Assembly: GCF_030272615.1 (NCBI RefSeq)
Contig: NC_081413.1
Location: forward strand, 551,951,136 to 552,015,135
Length of the DNA: 64,000 nucleotides
Reading direction: 5' to 3'
Source of the DNA: Cryptomeria japonica
Taxonomy: Eukaryota > Streptophyta > Pinopsida > Cupressales > Cupressaceae
Under the pieces are notes generated by a model. The model was not told the origin of the DNA. It worked only from the letters and a program-made list of their open reading frames with translations, and did no database searches. A program made the position numbers and the translations under genes. Below, in pieces: positions 11,408 through 21,863 of this stretch. Position 1 is the first letter of the stretch. Each line of letters begins with the position of its first letter.

Positions 11408-11575
11408 ATGGCCAAAAATTTCTACTCTTGCTGCGGCTTACTCTCCCCTTCAGCTCCAAAATTTTTTGAACAAGAAGCCACTATGACTGATTTTAAGAAT
11501 TTTATAGAAAAATTCAATTATATAAGTCAAATTCATGGTCTAATTCCAGTTTTAGAAGAGCTTTTGAAGATTGGG
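11408..11575 (+). CDS. NLR exon 1 (copy a) with start codon
   Basis: Opens with ATG and MAKNFYSCCGLL, then a helical stretch ending IHGLIPVLEELLKIG at a GTAAGT donor in phase 0. The double cysteine near the N-terminus (FYSCCG) could be an acylation site; that is speculation. The end of this exon is nearly identical in protein to exon 1b at 13,520, but only this copy supplies an ATG after a plausible transcription start. Confidence 0.5.
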
Positions 11576-14500
11576 GTAAGTTATCTACACATTTATTATA
11601 TTGTTGGAAATATAATCTTTATTACAGAATTTCTGCAATTCTAAATTTAGAATATCTTTTGCCTTACGAAAATTGTAGTCATCTACACTTTGATTCCTTA
11701 AAAGTACAATAAGAAGTTATATGATATAATATAAAAGATTAAATAAATAGATAATTTAAATCTATTTGCTAATAAAAATTCTTTTAACTAATCATTATGT
11801 AATATTTTAAGTTATAAAGATAATATTATAGTAAAATAACATATATGCATGTGAGTGTTAAATAATTGATTTTAAATTATATTATTTAAATCTAATTTTA
11901 TGTACATAAGTTATATATTATATTAATTACGTAAATAATATTATATAATTAATAAAATATTTTAAAAATTATAAGATAATTTAGATATTCAACAATAAAA
12001 TAAATATAAATAAATAAATTTTAGCTAAGACTTCTATAATCCATTCAAAATCTATTAGATGAATTCTATACTATTATTTCTAAAAGCTTTACTACTTAAG
12101 ATTGAGGTTGAATAAGGGTTATAGAAAAAGTGATGAGTTAGAGTTAAATTATGATTGCAATTTAAATAGGGTTAGGTAAGGGTTCAAATAAGGTTTGGGT
12201 TCGGGTTTATTAGGGTTACCGTTCAAATTCAATTACCCAGAAACTTCAATATTTTTATACATCTATCCTCTGCCATCCCTATTGTACGGATCATCCATGT
12301 ACCCACGCACACCTCCGGAAACAGTTCCACCTTTTCTCCTGCCATCATGGAAAGGAAAAGAGGAGGCTGCGGGGCATGTTTTTTTTTAAATAATTTTTTG
12401 AAAATCAAAAGCCCCACCTTAGTATAGTTAAAATTAAAATAATATAATATAATAATTATAATTAATAATATATTGAACAAAATTTTTAATCAAGACAATC
12501 TAAATATCAATAAAAATTTTACCCTTAAAATTACTTTTTACTTACAAATTTTTATATTTTGAAGAGAAATACTAATATTACTCACACCATAATGTTATTA
12601 TCATTTATTATATTATATTATTTTAATTTTAACTATACTAAGGTGGACTTTCGCTTTTAAAAAAATTATTAAAAAAAACATGCCTCCGCAGCCTCCTCTT
12701 TTCCTATCCACGATGGCAGAAGAAAAGGTGGAACAGCAAGGGAGAAAACCGCAAGGCAAACACGACATGGCAAACGGTAAAATGTTACTGTTTTCGGAGG
12801 TGGGAGTAGTTACACGGATCCGTATCCGTAGACCAGGTATGGCAGAGGATAGATACCTAAGGTAGGGGCCATTTTGCTCCCGGGATAGCCCGTGCCTAAA
12901 GTTTGCCTTTCCCACCTGTTGAGGAAAGCTACATTTTTTGACTTGCCAAACTTCCGTCCTCTTTCCACCTTTGGTCCACATTACAATCGATGGAAAATGA
13001 ACCACTTTATAGATATTTTCAGGTCTACCACATACACATTTTCTTCCTTATCTCTGAGTCATATACAGCACAGAACACAGTCGTACAATTGAAAGGATAG
13101 GAGGAAATTATCACCTAGATATATTGCGCTTGCGTTTTTCACTTGCCAAACTTCCGTTCTCTTTCCACCATGATGGAACCAGCTGGGGTGAACTTCTATC
13201 TTTGACAATTCATGGAAAATGAGCCATCGGTTGTTATAAAAATTTGAGCTGGACTGCAATTCTCTCTTTGTCCCATATTCACAACCAATGAAAAATGAAC
13301 CTGGGATTATGTTAATGTGAATGGTAGTAATAATAAAGTTGAGCTGGGATGCAATTTTATCTTTGCCCCACATTGACAATTCATGGAAAATGAGCCATGG
13401 CCTCCTATAAATACCAGATCTGAAAGAGGGGAATGCCAAAGAGAAAAGCCCTTCTTATTCAATGATATAAGCCAGATTGAGGGTCTAATTCCGGTTTTAG
13501 AGGAGCTATTGAAGATCGCGGTAAATTATCAACACATATGTTTAATATTGTTAGAAATAAAATCTTGTACTATAGGAATTTAGATGCAATTCTACTTTTT
13601 TTATTATCTTTTCCCTAACAACAATTTTAGAATTTTAATTGTACTGTAGGAATAAATATGGTTTTGTCTTATACAGTCGGGAGAGAGGAGTGATGGAGGA
13701 TCTAATACAGCGGCAGCTTCTTATATCCATGATGCCCAAAGAATCCTGGAGATGCTAGATACACGCATTGGCAAGCGTCCTGTAACGGTAAAATTTCAAT
13801 TTCAGAACTATATAGTTAGCTGGTGATAATACTCCTCTCTGATTTGCTCCTAGCCAGTTATAAATGGTTGGATGGCTGTAACTCTAAACATTTGAAAGAT
13901 AAATTCTTTTGCTTGTCATATCTAATATATTCTTGGATAATTTCTGTACAGAAAAATCCTACGGATAGCGTAATTGAAGAGATTGAAAAAGTTTGTATAG
14001 AAGTGCTCAAAGGCTCGGAGAAAATTCCTAAAGTAGGAATGGCACTTTGTATGTTGGGATCTGTATTGGAGAGATTTAGTAAGATGTCTGACAACAAGAG
14101 TGAGTACCTTGTAGTTTTGAAAAGGATGCTTAATCTTGGGAAGCAAATTCTGCAGTTGAATGAGCAAATTCCAGAGCAGAAGCAGAAACTAATTGAGGGA
14201 ATTCAGTGCATTGTTGAAGGAAGTATCATGTGCATCTCCCAACTTGCAAGAGCCAACATTTTCAGGTCAGTTCAACAATTTGATGTATACAACTTTTGTT
14301 GCTGCAAGTAATATTTTAAACGATCTTTTAAGAAAAAAATACTTTTAAGCAAATTAAAACTTCAAAATTCTGATTGTTAATTTTTTTTCCTTTTTTTCCT
14401 CGGGATGATGTTGGATTGATTTTTCTTCATAATGCTAAGAGTTTGTAAGTGTAGTTCCTAGAACCATACTAGATAAGAGTTTGTGAATATAGTTCTCACA

Positions 14501-17500
14501 AATTTGAGCGAGCTAGATGATAGAACTATCCATTTTGAGTTGAAATTAGATATCATTGCTATTTGTTACATTCAAGTACTTATTGATTTATAGATCATTT
14601 GTAGATCATTATTTCTTGCCAATGTATTCCTCTGAGAACCACTTCTACCTGTTCCCCTCCATTCCTCATTGCTTGTTTTTTCTTTTAACAGAAAAAAATA
14701 ACTGCTTCATTAATGCTGCCATCATTTTCTTTAGGTTTATTCTTTCTGATGAGGATTTCTTCTATTCCTAGTTTTCCATGATGGTTTATATGTAAAATCC
14801 TCCTTTGTGGCACACCCCTTTACCCTTGTAACAAGGACATCATAATTTGGATTTTGATCACTCTTCTCACAAATCTGAAATTCATAGTCAAAAGGGTAAT
14901 GGAGCTTTTCTACAACTCTTTCAAATTCATCTATGCAGAACCCCTTAAACGTTTTGTTATTGTTTGTAATGTTTATAAATTCAGGGAACACAAGATTTTT
15001 TTTTAAAAACTTCAATCGCCAAATGTTTATCTGATCTGCAGTCTGTCTGTACAGATAGTGATCCCTAGAACGGAGATCCCCAAAACCTTGTTTTGCCGGC
15101 TCTGCCCTCTAGAAAATCGTGTGTTCTCTGTTTTGCTAGCCTTGCCCTCTGGAGATTCGTGCATTCTCTGGTATTGATATTTGCGAATTGCCTCTGCAAC
15201 CACCTGCAGTCCCAATCATCGAGCGCCAAAAAAACTTTGCATAAATATTGTGGGTAAAAAATGTTAATTGGTTTACACAGCAAAACGAAAAAATCTTGAA
15301 ATAAAAGTAAATTGTGATTGGCTGTCTAAAATTGGTTTAAAAAAATGTTTAATGCAGATCTCTCCCCTATAGTTCCTTGGCAGGAACTAATAATTTTATT
15401 AGTAGGAAAAAAAAAAACCTTTTTCTATCATTTTCTTTTCCAAGGCAGAGATGGTCATCTTTTCTACTCTGTTTTTTAAAACTAATATGAATTTATCAAA
15501 TATGAGCCCTCCCAAAGATCTCAATTTCTGTTGTAGCTTTACTCCCTACAAGTGCAACATCATTTTGGACCACCTCTAATGACGGTTTACATTCCTTTTC
15601 ATTGCAATCTTTGAACTTTTCTATTATCTCACTATTATTATCAATATTTTACTCTTCTTCAAAGTAAAATTCCTCAACATCTTCATCCCACTCATCCATC
15701 TCCTCTAGCTGAAATGCTTTTCCAATCGCATTTAAGCATTGATAATTCTATTAACTCATCATGAGAGTTAGTTTTTCCCTATTCTAGCAGTTCTATTCCT
15801 TGACTAATCTTAGATTTTATGGTTTTCCTCTTTGAAAACTACTCTTGCTGACAAGGGAGTATTTATTGTGACCATTTTTTCAACTTCTCACTCCTTCATT
15901 GCCTCTTACATTTTTTTTCCTTACTTTCTTATTATTGCTTGACTCATAGTACATCAATATCCACCATAACTTCTTCAACTAAAATTCTAATTTTTATAGC
16001 TTCCTTTTCTAGTCTTCTACTTTCTTGTACTCTTCCTTTGTCTTTTTTGTTATTTCAACTTGATTGTTCTCTTTTTCACATCCTAATACGAACTCTTTTG
16101 CATCAAGAACCATAACCACTATTGCCCTCTAAACTCTTGGGAATTCTTATTATGAACTATCTACTCCCTATACCTAATATCTAATTGATACAAACAATGT
16201 TTGCTGATACAAGTTAGACTATAATCTAATTGTTAATGAATTCAAATACAACCTACAAATGAAAAAGAATCAATAACTACTTATGCAAATATTAATTTTA
16301 TTGTCTAATCTATACTCTATAATTTACAATGATTCTGATGTAGAATAATATATTATTACAATAAAAAAATAAATATATAACATTTATAATAATCCTTCAA
16401 ACAAATATAAAATAAAAAAAAGTCATAAAACATATATAAAAATATATTTTAAATTTATTTATTTTAATTATGTCTCTAATCTATCCTCTCTCCCTCCGAA
16501 ACTAAACAATGTATTTATATGTACTAAAGGCGCTTCCCCTAAATTCTCCTTGCTAATTCCCCTAATTCAATGGCAAGCTCATTTTTCTATCATCATTTGA
16601 ATAGTTTTATTTGAACTGCTGCATGTGTAACTAATTAAATCCAAAAAGTTTGAGTTGAAAGGTAAAGAAGTGGATTGGTGCAATACAATAAAAATGGATA
16701 AATTGAGATATAAGATTTCAACAGCCAGAGGCAAAAATTTAGAGTTCGTGTAAAGGTGTTTCACAATCAATTTGGGTTTTAGTTATAAGTGGCCTAAATA
16801 ATAGAAGTCTTGTTTTTCTCTCTGGAATCATTATATGTCTCTGCGTTGAGGAACTATTCAATCAACATATTTAATGGAAATCCAATGTCTGGATTGTGTG
16901 ACGGTTTCTTACCGCTACAGTGAATGCCGATACTTTAAAGGCTTTTCAACTCAAAGTAGACCACTTGTATGATGACATCCAATTATCGACTACAATTGCA
17001 ATAGGGGAAAGAGTAACTGACATTGGGGACAGAGTGCCCAAGATTGCTTCACAATCTCGGAAAATCTATGCATACCAACCCAGAGGTAGGATATTTTTCA
17101 ACTTCAATGATATTTTCTTAATATGTTTTGTGTTTGCCACAGACTTTGACTGAGTTTTTCCGTAAACTTTACAGTTGGAATTGAGAGGGCACAGGAAAGA
17201 GTAATTCAGCTTCTTGATTTGAATGCACAAGTCCCAATACCAATTGTTGTGGTTGTCTATGGTTTCGGTGGGATTGGGAAGACCACACTCGCTGATGCCG
17301 TTTATGCCTACCTCAACCTCCAATCTTATAAGTATTGCAGAATTCATATGAATCAAGATTGTACCTACAATGATCTGAAGGGCCTCCAGCAACAGATTTT
17401 GTATGGATTGTTCCAAGAGAACTTGCAATTGAATAACTGTGACGAAGGCCAGGGAATTTTGCATTCATTTTGCACAAAGAATTCAAATCAACCTTTATTT

Positions 17501-19256
17501 CTATACATTGACAACGGTCTCAAAAGTACAGATCTCGAGCAACTTCTACCTAAAGGCTTGGGCAATTGCCTTCCACCGAAGAGTAGAATACTTGTCACTA
17601 CTCGAAATCTCCATGAGACAGACATATTTGTCGGCAGGGATATTCAACGCCGACAATATGATGTGAATCCTCTTCCAGAGACGGAGGCTAGAAAACTTTT
17701 GTTGGACAAAGTTTCAGACTACAATGATGAAAATAATATAGCCAACCTCCTTAAGCTGTGTGGTGGTGTTCCGCTTCTACTAGAATTAGCTGGTTCACAA
17801 TTGGCTATAAACAGGGGAAATACGAAGAATATAGTGTTAGAGATGCTTAAAGAAGGAGACAAGGTCAAGGAGAGAGATATAAGTGACCGCATGGTTGGTT
17901 TAGTGTATGATAGACTCTTGGAACCAGTTCAACAGGCCTTTTTAGATATCGCATCCTTCTTTTATAAATATTGGAGTAGTGAGTATGTGGCCTACATAGT
18001 TGGAGAGGATGAATTCAGAGGTCTAGAAGCTGCGTCATTCGTCAAGACAGATGAATACGGTAGTGTGATTGTTCATGACATAGTTCGAGCAAGAGGAAAA
18101 AAGTTGTCAGAGCAAGAGGGAAACATAATCACAGACCCTGAGACTTTATTGGAGTGTTTGAAAAATGAAGAGGTATGCCATACTTACAACTGCTTGTCAT
18201 TAATAATATGAAAATACACTGGTTATTCACAATCATAATGATGTTTATGGTTTATTTTTGTGCAGAAACTCAAAAAATTAAAAGGCATTTATTTTGGTGA
18301 AGAACGTGAACATCCAATCGAAATTAATTGCCATCATCTTAATTGTATGAGCAATTCGTTAAGAGTGTTATATTATAATCAATCACAAATAATATTCAGG
18401 GACAAATGTCATAAACCATTTGAACAACTCAGATGCCTTTGGATTAGTGGTGATGTTCCTGATTTACCAATGGAGTTTGAGAAACTTGAGCATCTCGCCT
18501 GCTACAATGGCCCATTGACGCAAGGCATGCGTTTGTATGAGGTAAGATCTGTCTTCTCCAGAGCATATTTATCGTTTCAATTAGATTTCGTTATTTTATA
18601 TAAGATAATAACACTTGACAACCTTTTTCATAATTATTGTGCAAATATGTATTTCGCACATTGAGGATTATTCCGAGAAGAGAGTTGAATATTCTAAAAT
18701 TCCTCCCAAAGTCACTCCAGCTTCTTCGCTTGTAACATTAGGCTCAGATGGTTTCAAAAATATGCAAAAATTGCCAGATGGAGTGGAAAAGCTAACAAAG
18801 TTAGAAGTCTTGAGATTATGGGATTGGCATCAATTAAAGGAACTTCCTTCCAAATTGGGAGATCTCAGCAATCTAAATTGGTTGACACTATATCAGTGCA
18901 ATGAATTGAAAGAGTTGCCTTCAAACTTTGGGCAACTTAGCAATTTGAAAACTTTGCGAATACAATTTTGTTCTGCATTAAGTGCATTACCTTCAAACTT
19001 TGGCCAGCTCAAAAATTTAGAAGAGTTAGACTTGTTCGACTGTTCTGGGTTAAAAGAGTTGCCTGCAGACTTTGGTCAGCTCAAAAATTTGAAAAAGTTA
19101 TATTTGGCAGTTTGCTCTGGGTTAGAAAAATGGCCAGTAAGCTTTGGGGATCTAACAGAGATGAAGGAGATAAATTTGACAGACTGTTCCTCAAAATTAA
19201 AAGATTCTTTGCCCGATAACTTTAAAGGAAATAATTGTTTAGTATTGAGATTATGA
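11408..19256 (+). CDS. NLR-type immune receptor candidate: helical N-terminus, NB-ARC, LRR (seven exons, possibly broken)
   Basis: Proposed exons by GT/AG junctions: 11408-11575, 13677-13787, 13952-14265, 16921-17085, 17175-18172, 18266-18541 and 18666-19256. Phases agree at every junction except exon 3 to exon 4 (phase 2 meets a frame needing phase 1), so an exon is unseen or the gene is damaged. Plant NLRs detect pathogen effectors in the cytoplasm and oligomerise through an ATPase domain to trigger cell death. The NB-ARC has TNL-like motifs. The N-terminus is not a visible TIR; it is a ~100-residue helical segment with alternating hydrophobics. The LRR region is short (about six repeats). 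Length if intact would be roughly 870 residues. Expression cannot be judged from sequence. Confidence 0.7.
12261..12854. repeat. Large imperfect inverted repeat in NLR intron 1
   Basis: Arm 1 (12,261-12,455) and arm 2 (12,607-12,854) are reverse complements over nearly 200 bases, from ATCTATCCTCTGCCAT outward to an AT-rich stretch at the loop. The spacer is about 150 bases. Arm 2 has an extra block of about 54 bases (about 12,735-12,790). A transcript would form a long hairpin. No transposase or terminal duplication was recognised. Short frames on both strands are shadows of the arms. Confidence 0.75.
12937..13400 (+). promoter_or_regulatory. Tandemly repeated promoter-like segment
   Basis: Four related blocks end in CATGGAAAATGAGCC or a close variant (about 12,989, 13,212, 13,288 and 13,383). 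Two are preceded by CTTGCCAAACTTCCGT (12,941 and 13,143) and two by GAGCTGG(A/G)(C/A)TGCAATT (13,247 and 13,342). The last block runs directly into a TATA box. The arrangement suggests duplicated upstream elements of the nearby exon 1b; regulatory function is inferred from position only. Confidence 0.5.
13406..13413 (+). promoter_or_regulatory. TATA box upstream of exon 1b
   Basis: TATAAATA in the context CCTCCTATAAATACC is a strong plant TATA match. The expected transcription start would be near 13,435-13,445, just before the exon 1b coding stretch. No in-frame ATG follows before the exon 1b donor. Confidence 0.55.
13455..13520 (+). other. Duplicate NLR exon 1 (copy b)
   Basis: Encodes ISQIEGLIPVLEELLKIA and ends at a GTAAAT donor in phase 0. 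It matches the end of exon 1a (11,520-11,575) almost residue for residue. Upstream of it is a TATA box but no in-frame ATG after the expected transcription start, so it is either a decayed alternative first exon or an untranslated one. The duplication probably carried promoter sequence with it. Confidence 0.6.
13677..14265 (+). CDS. NLR exons 2-3: helical N-terminal domain
   Basis: Exon 2 (13677-13787, 37 codons) follows an ATACAG acceptor and ends at ACG|GTAAAA. Exon 3 (13952-14265) follows CTGTACAG. The ~140 residues are rich in Leu, Ile, Glu and Lys with heptad-like spacing: VIEEIEKVCIEVLKGSEKIP, VGMALCMLGSVLERF, then YLVVLKRMLNLGKQI. A glycine/alanine-rich amphipathic helix followed by long helices recalls four-helix-bundle cell-death domains (MLKL, HET-S HeLo, RPW8/MCAfunc). 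That comparison is by eye; a profile search is needed. No TIR signature and no EDVID motif is seen. Confidence 0.55.
14737..15283 (-). pseudogene. Antisense glutamate receptor-like (GLR) fragment in NLR intron 3
   Basis: The minus-strand frame at 14,737-15,015 reads FPEFINITNNNKTFKGFCID and later PNYDVLVTRVKG. This matches the conserved start of the ligand-binding domain of plant GLR channels (FPEFV..., GFCIDVF..., NPNYDxLV). Upstream (to 15,283) a shorter frame, QVVAEAIRKY, may be the end of the preceding receptor domain. Stops interrupt it and no transmembrane segments follow, so it is a fragment. A duplicated short block (the TTTTGC...CCTTGCCCTCT type) lies at 15,090-15,160. Confidence 0.6.
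15284..16920. other. Rest of NLR intron 3, AT-rich with a minus-strand coding-like relic
   Basis: No gene can be called. Between about 15,480 and 15,720 the minus strand shows acidic coding-like stretches (EEMDEWDEDVEEFYFEEE) separated by stops, perhaps part of an old retroelement polyprotein. From 16,300 to 16,460 the sequence is almost pure A/T. Confidence 0.3.
16921..17085 (+). CDS. NLR exon 4: linker between helical domain and NB-ARC
   Basis: Follows a CTACAG acceptor and ends at AGAG|GTAGGA in phase 1, which fits exon 5. It encodes TLKAFQLKVDHLYDDIQLST, a further amphipathic helix, then a short linker. The upstream splice phase does not fit exon 3, and an in-frame TGA at 16,899 prevents extending the exon leftward. 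Confidence 0.55.
17175..18172 (+). CDS. NLR exon 5: NB-ARC ATPase domain
   Basis: Contains, in order: P-loop GFGGIGKTT (about 17,261-17,287); a kinase-2 strand reading LFLYIDNG (about 17,493-17,516), where most NLRs have LLVLDDVW; RNBS-B SRILVTTRN (about 17,582); GLPL-type GGVPLLLELAG (about 17,762); RNBS-D FLDIASFF (about 17,940), a TNL-class form; and an MHD-like VHDIVRARGKKLSEQ (about 18,070). These bind and hydrolyse ATP to switch the receptor. The second acidic residue of kinase-2 is Asn instead of Asp. The exon ends at GAG|GTATGC, phase 0. Confidence 0.88.
18266..19256 (+). CDS. NLR exons 6-7: leucine-rich repeats and C-terminus
   Basis: Exon 6 (18266-18541) encodes the NB-LRR linker (LRVLYYNQSQ, LRCLWISGD). 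Exon 7 (18666-19256) carries about six repeats of 23-24 residues in the form LPSNFGQLSNLKTLRI. The repeats are well preserved and very similar to each other (the LPSNFGQL and LPADFGQL starts), which suggests recent tandem growth. The array ends with the stop at 19,254. Canonical TNLs have longer LRR regions, so this one is short or truncated. LRRs usually sense effectors or fold back to hold the receptor inactive. Confidence 0.8.
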
Positions 19257-20139
19257 AGAAGAGTTATAAAATAAAATTGAGAACGGACTTCAAAGAATGT
19301 AATTAAATCATTCAAACTTTGAGAGGGCTTTCCATTATTTATAATATTTTTTTATATAAGGTTTGTGATTCTCAATGGTTTTCCATTTTATTTAAGTTAA
19401 ATTAATTTTCAATTGTATTTAATTAATTTATTTTTTAAATAAATTTAATATATCGATAACAAATATAATATATTAGTCTTTATTGATTTTTTAATATATA
19501 AGAGAGACATCTTATTAATTCTTATAATATCTTTAATAATTTTGATTTATATTATAATTAAGTAAATAAAATAATTCTTTAAGCAAATAGAATTAAATTA
19601 GTTTTAAAATAATTTCAAAGTAAAGTAAAATAAATATCAATAAAAATGACACTTCAATAAATAATGTAAATAAAATAAAATAATTCTCAATGTTTTTTAA
19701 ATAGATGTATTTAAGATGTGTATATTAATTTATATAACTGTATTGATTTAATTGATATTATACTTAATATGATATAATTTATTTTTATATCTAACTTATA
19801 AGAGATATATAAAAGAGATCTCACATCTTTAACTTTCAAAAATTAAAAATGTTCCATCAAACTTTTTGATCTCCAACTAAAATTAGCTAGCTACAATATC
19901 AATCACTAAAACATTAAACTATAAGAAACCATAACAAATTGTCACTCTAGTTAAAAATTCAATTAAAAACTTTCAAGAAGGGTGTCCCTTTCTCTATTCA
20001 CTTGCCAGCCATGGATCTAATACCAACCATCGAAAATAAGATAGAAATAAACAATAAAAGTGTGTTGAAAACTTAATGCATCCAAGTTTGTTAACCATGA
20101 TAAGTCAAATGCAAATAACCAAAAAAGAGATGCAACCAT
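19257..20139. other. AT-rich intergenic DNA downstream of the NLR gene
   Basis: No coding potential was recognised on either strand. AATAAA-like signals at the start (about 19,267) may serve the NLR transcript. The rest is low-complexity A/T DNA. Confidence 0.5.
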
Positions 20140-20430
20140 AACATGAGATATATGTGGAGAAATCCTTGCAAGAAAAAACTCCACACCCAAAGAGATCTAA
20201 GTTGTTTTAATCTATCAACAGTGAGTTACATCAAAACATATATCTCTCTAAATTATTGAAACACTTTTTCTCTATTACAACCAACAAAATAACCTATGAA
20301 CCTCCTACTCGAAGCTCTAATTTATACAAATAACAAAGAAAAACATGGGATGGTTTTGATTAACCATTTAAAAACCCAAAGGACTTATGGCATCCAAATT
20401 GGTTGGACTAAGTCCCAACACTCACCTTGG
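20140..20430 (-). repeat. Decayed copia LTR fragment, minus strand
   Basis: On the plus strand, TATGTGGAGAAATCCTTGCA followed by an A-rich stretch and ACTCCACAC resembles the reverse complement of the copia LTR R-U5 segment seen at 24,680 and 26,840 (GTGGTTTTTCCCATTTGGGTTTCC). No ends or duplications were found. Confidence 0.35.
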
Positions 20431-20639
20431 TATAACATGCCTTTGATTAGCATATGTCAAAAGATAAAGGACCAAAAAGTAGCCACAAATATTTTTGGTC
20501 CATTCAGGTGATAATTTGAGTGCATCATAACATGCCCACATTATGGCTTCATAGAGATGAGCCTAGGATGATCATTATTGTTGAAAATGAGGTGAAGAAA
20601 GCTTGCAATACAAACTAAGATGTATGTTCAACTTCAAAT

Positions 20640-21210
20640 CTAAAATTAATTTTACCAAATTTGAAACATAAGTGTGATTGCACTATTCAACATAAATGAA
20701 AAATCAACAAACCAATAAGATGTCAAATTTAAGTGGAGAAACCCTTTCCAAAAAGAACATCACTAGAGAAAGAGGGAAGTATATTATTAATATTCAAAAG
20801 ATAGATAATGATAATAATACATTGCACTTCACTTCCCCAACCCAACCTAGTAGCATTTCGATACCTGCAAATAACTCACATGAAACTACTATGGCATGGC
20901 TCCAATTTATAGAAAACTGAGAGAGAGAAAACCACAGTTGTTTCTCAAAATAATAAGCAAGAAACCACTTGTGAAAGCCCATGCTTCAAAAATTAGAAAT
21001 CCATGAGACAAAATTAAATATTACTTTCCCTCAAATGGCTCCAACATGGGTGCCTAAACCATAGCCACTTTAGCTTCTTTAATGTTCCATATATCCCTGA
21101 TGATTCTTTGGATCACCCCACACTTATGTTTCACCTTTAAATCTTGGGTACCCAAAGAAAAACTCTTTATATCCCAATGTGTATGCTTAAGAGAGGAAAT
21201 TTTTTTCATC
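20640..21210 (-). repeat. Second decayed copia LTR fragment, minus strand
   Basis: The segments AAGTGGAGAAACCC and CTCCAATTTATAGAA occur in the same order and spacing as related sequence in the Copia-3 LTR (51,090-51,280). It is therefore read as an old minus-strand LTR of that type. The TATA-like TTTATAG supports a promoter region. Boundaries are uncertain. Confidence 0.35.
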
Positions 21211-21863
21211 TTGACTTATTGTTATCACTATTATATGTTCACCTCTTGAAAATGTAATTATAATTTTTCATAAAGTACAAATATTTAATATTTTTATCTC
21301 ATGTCTTAGGGAACATGGAGACATATGAATGGCATATGATTTTTAAGGTTAATTTCATCTTATCCTAAGAAATATCAAGCTACAATGTGCTTTCATTTTT
21401 TATCATAAAGTCAAATTTTTAAAGATAATAAGCTCATTTGATCTTGACTCATACCTCTACAACCCTCAACCATGAGACATAAAAAGAATGCATGCATTTT
21501 TAGATTGATCAAGCCACCATAGAAAGTTGGCCTCGATATCTATAAGGTTGAGGAGGTAGGTTTGTATAGTTTCTAGTGTAAGAATTTTAAAAAAATTAAT
21601 AATTATTTTGATTCAATACTCTTTAATTTTTAGAAATTAAAAATCCTTCAGCAATTCATGGAAACCCTAGTGTATAATATGGATAACCAAACCCTCGGCA
21701 AACTCCTCCATCAATTCCTTTACATCCTCTTGAGATGCAAGAAAACCTAATAGGCAAAGTTAAATATAATAAAAGAGAACTCCTAACACTGATCAATACG
21801 TTAATAAATCTAAGTGGCACTAGAATCCATCATTCACAACTTGCCACTTCTTTTGAACATATC
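21211..21863. other. Unassigned AT-rich DNA
   Basis: No gene or recognisable element. Short open frames here (for example at 21,735) resemble no known family. Confidence 0.4.

Noticed and set aside
12195-13005. Open frames on both strands around 12,200-13,000
   Set aside because: They arise from the two arms of the inverted repeat, mirror each other, and resemble no protein.
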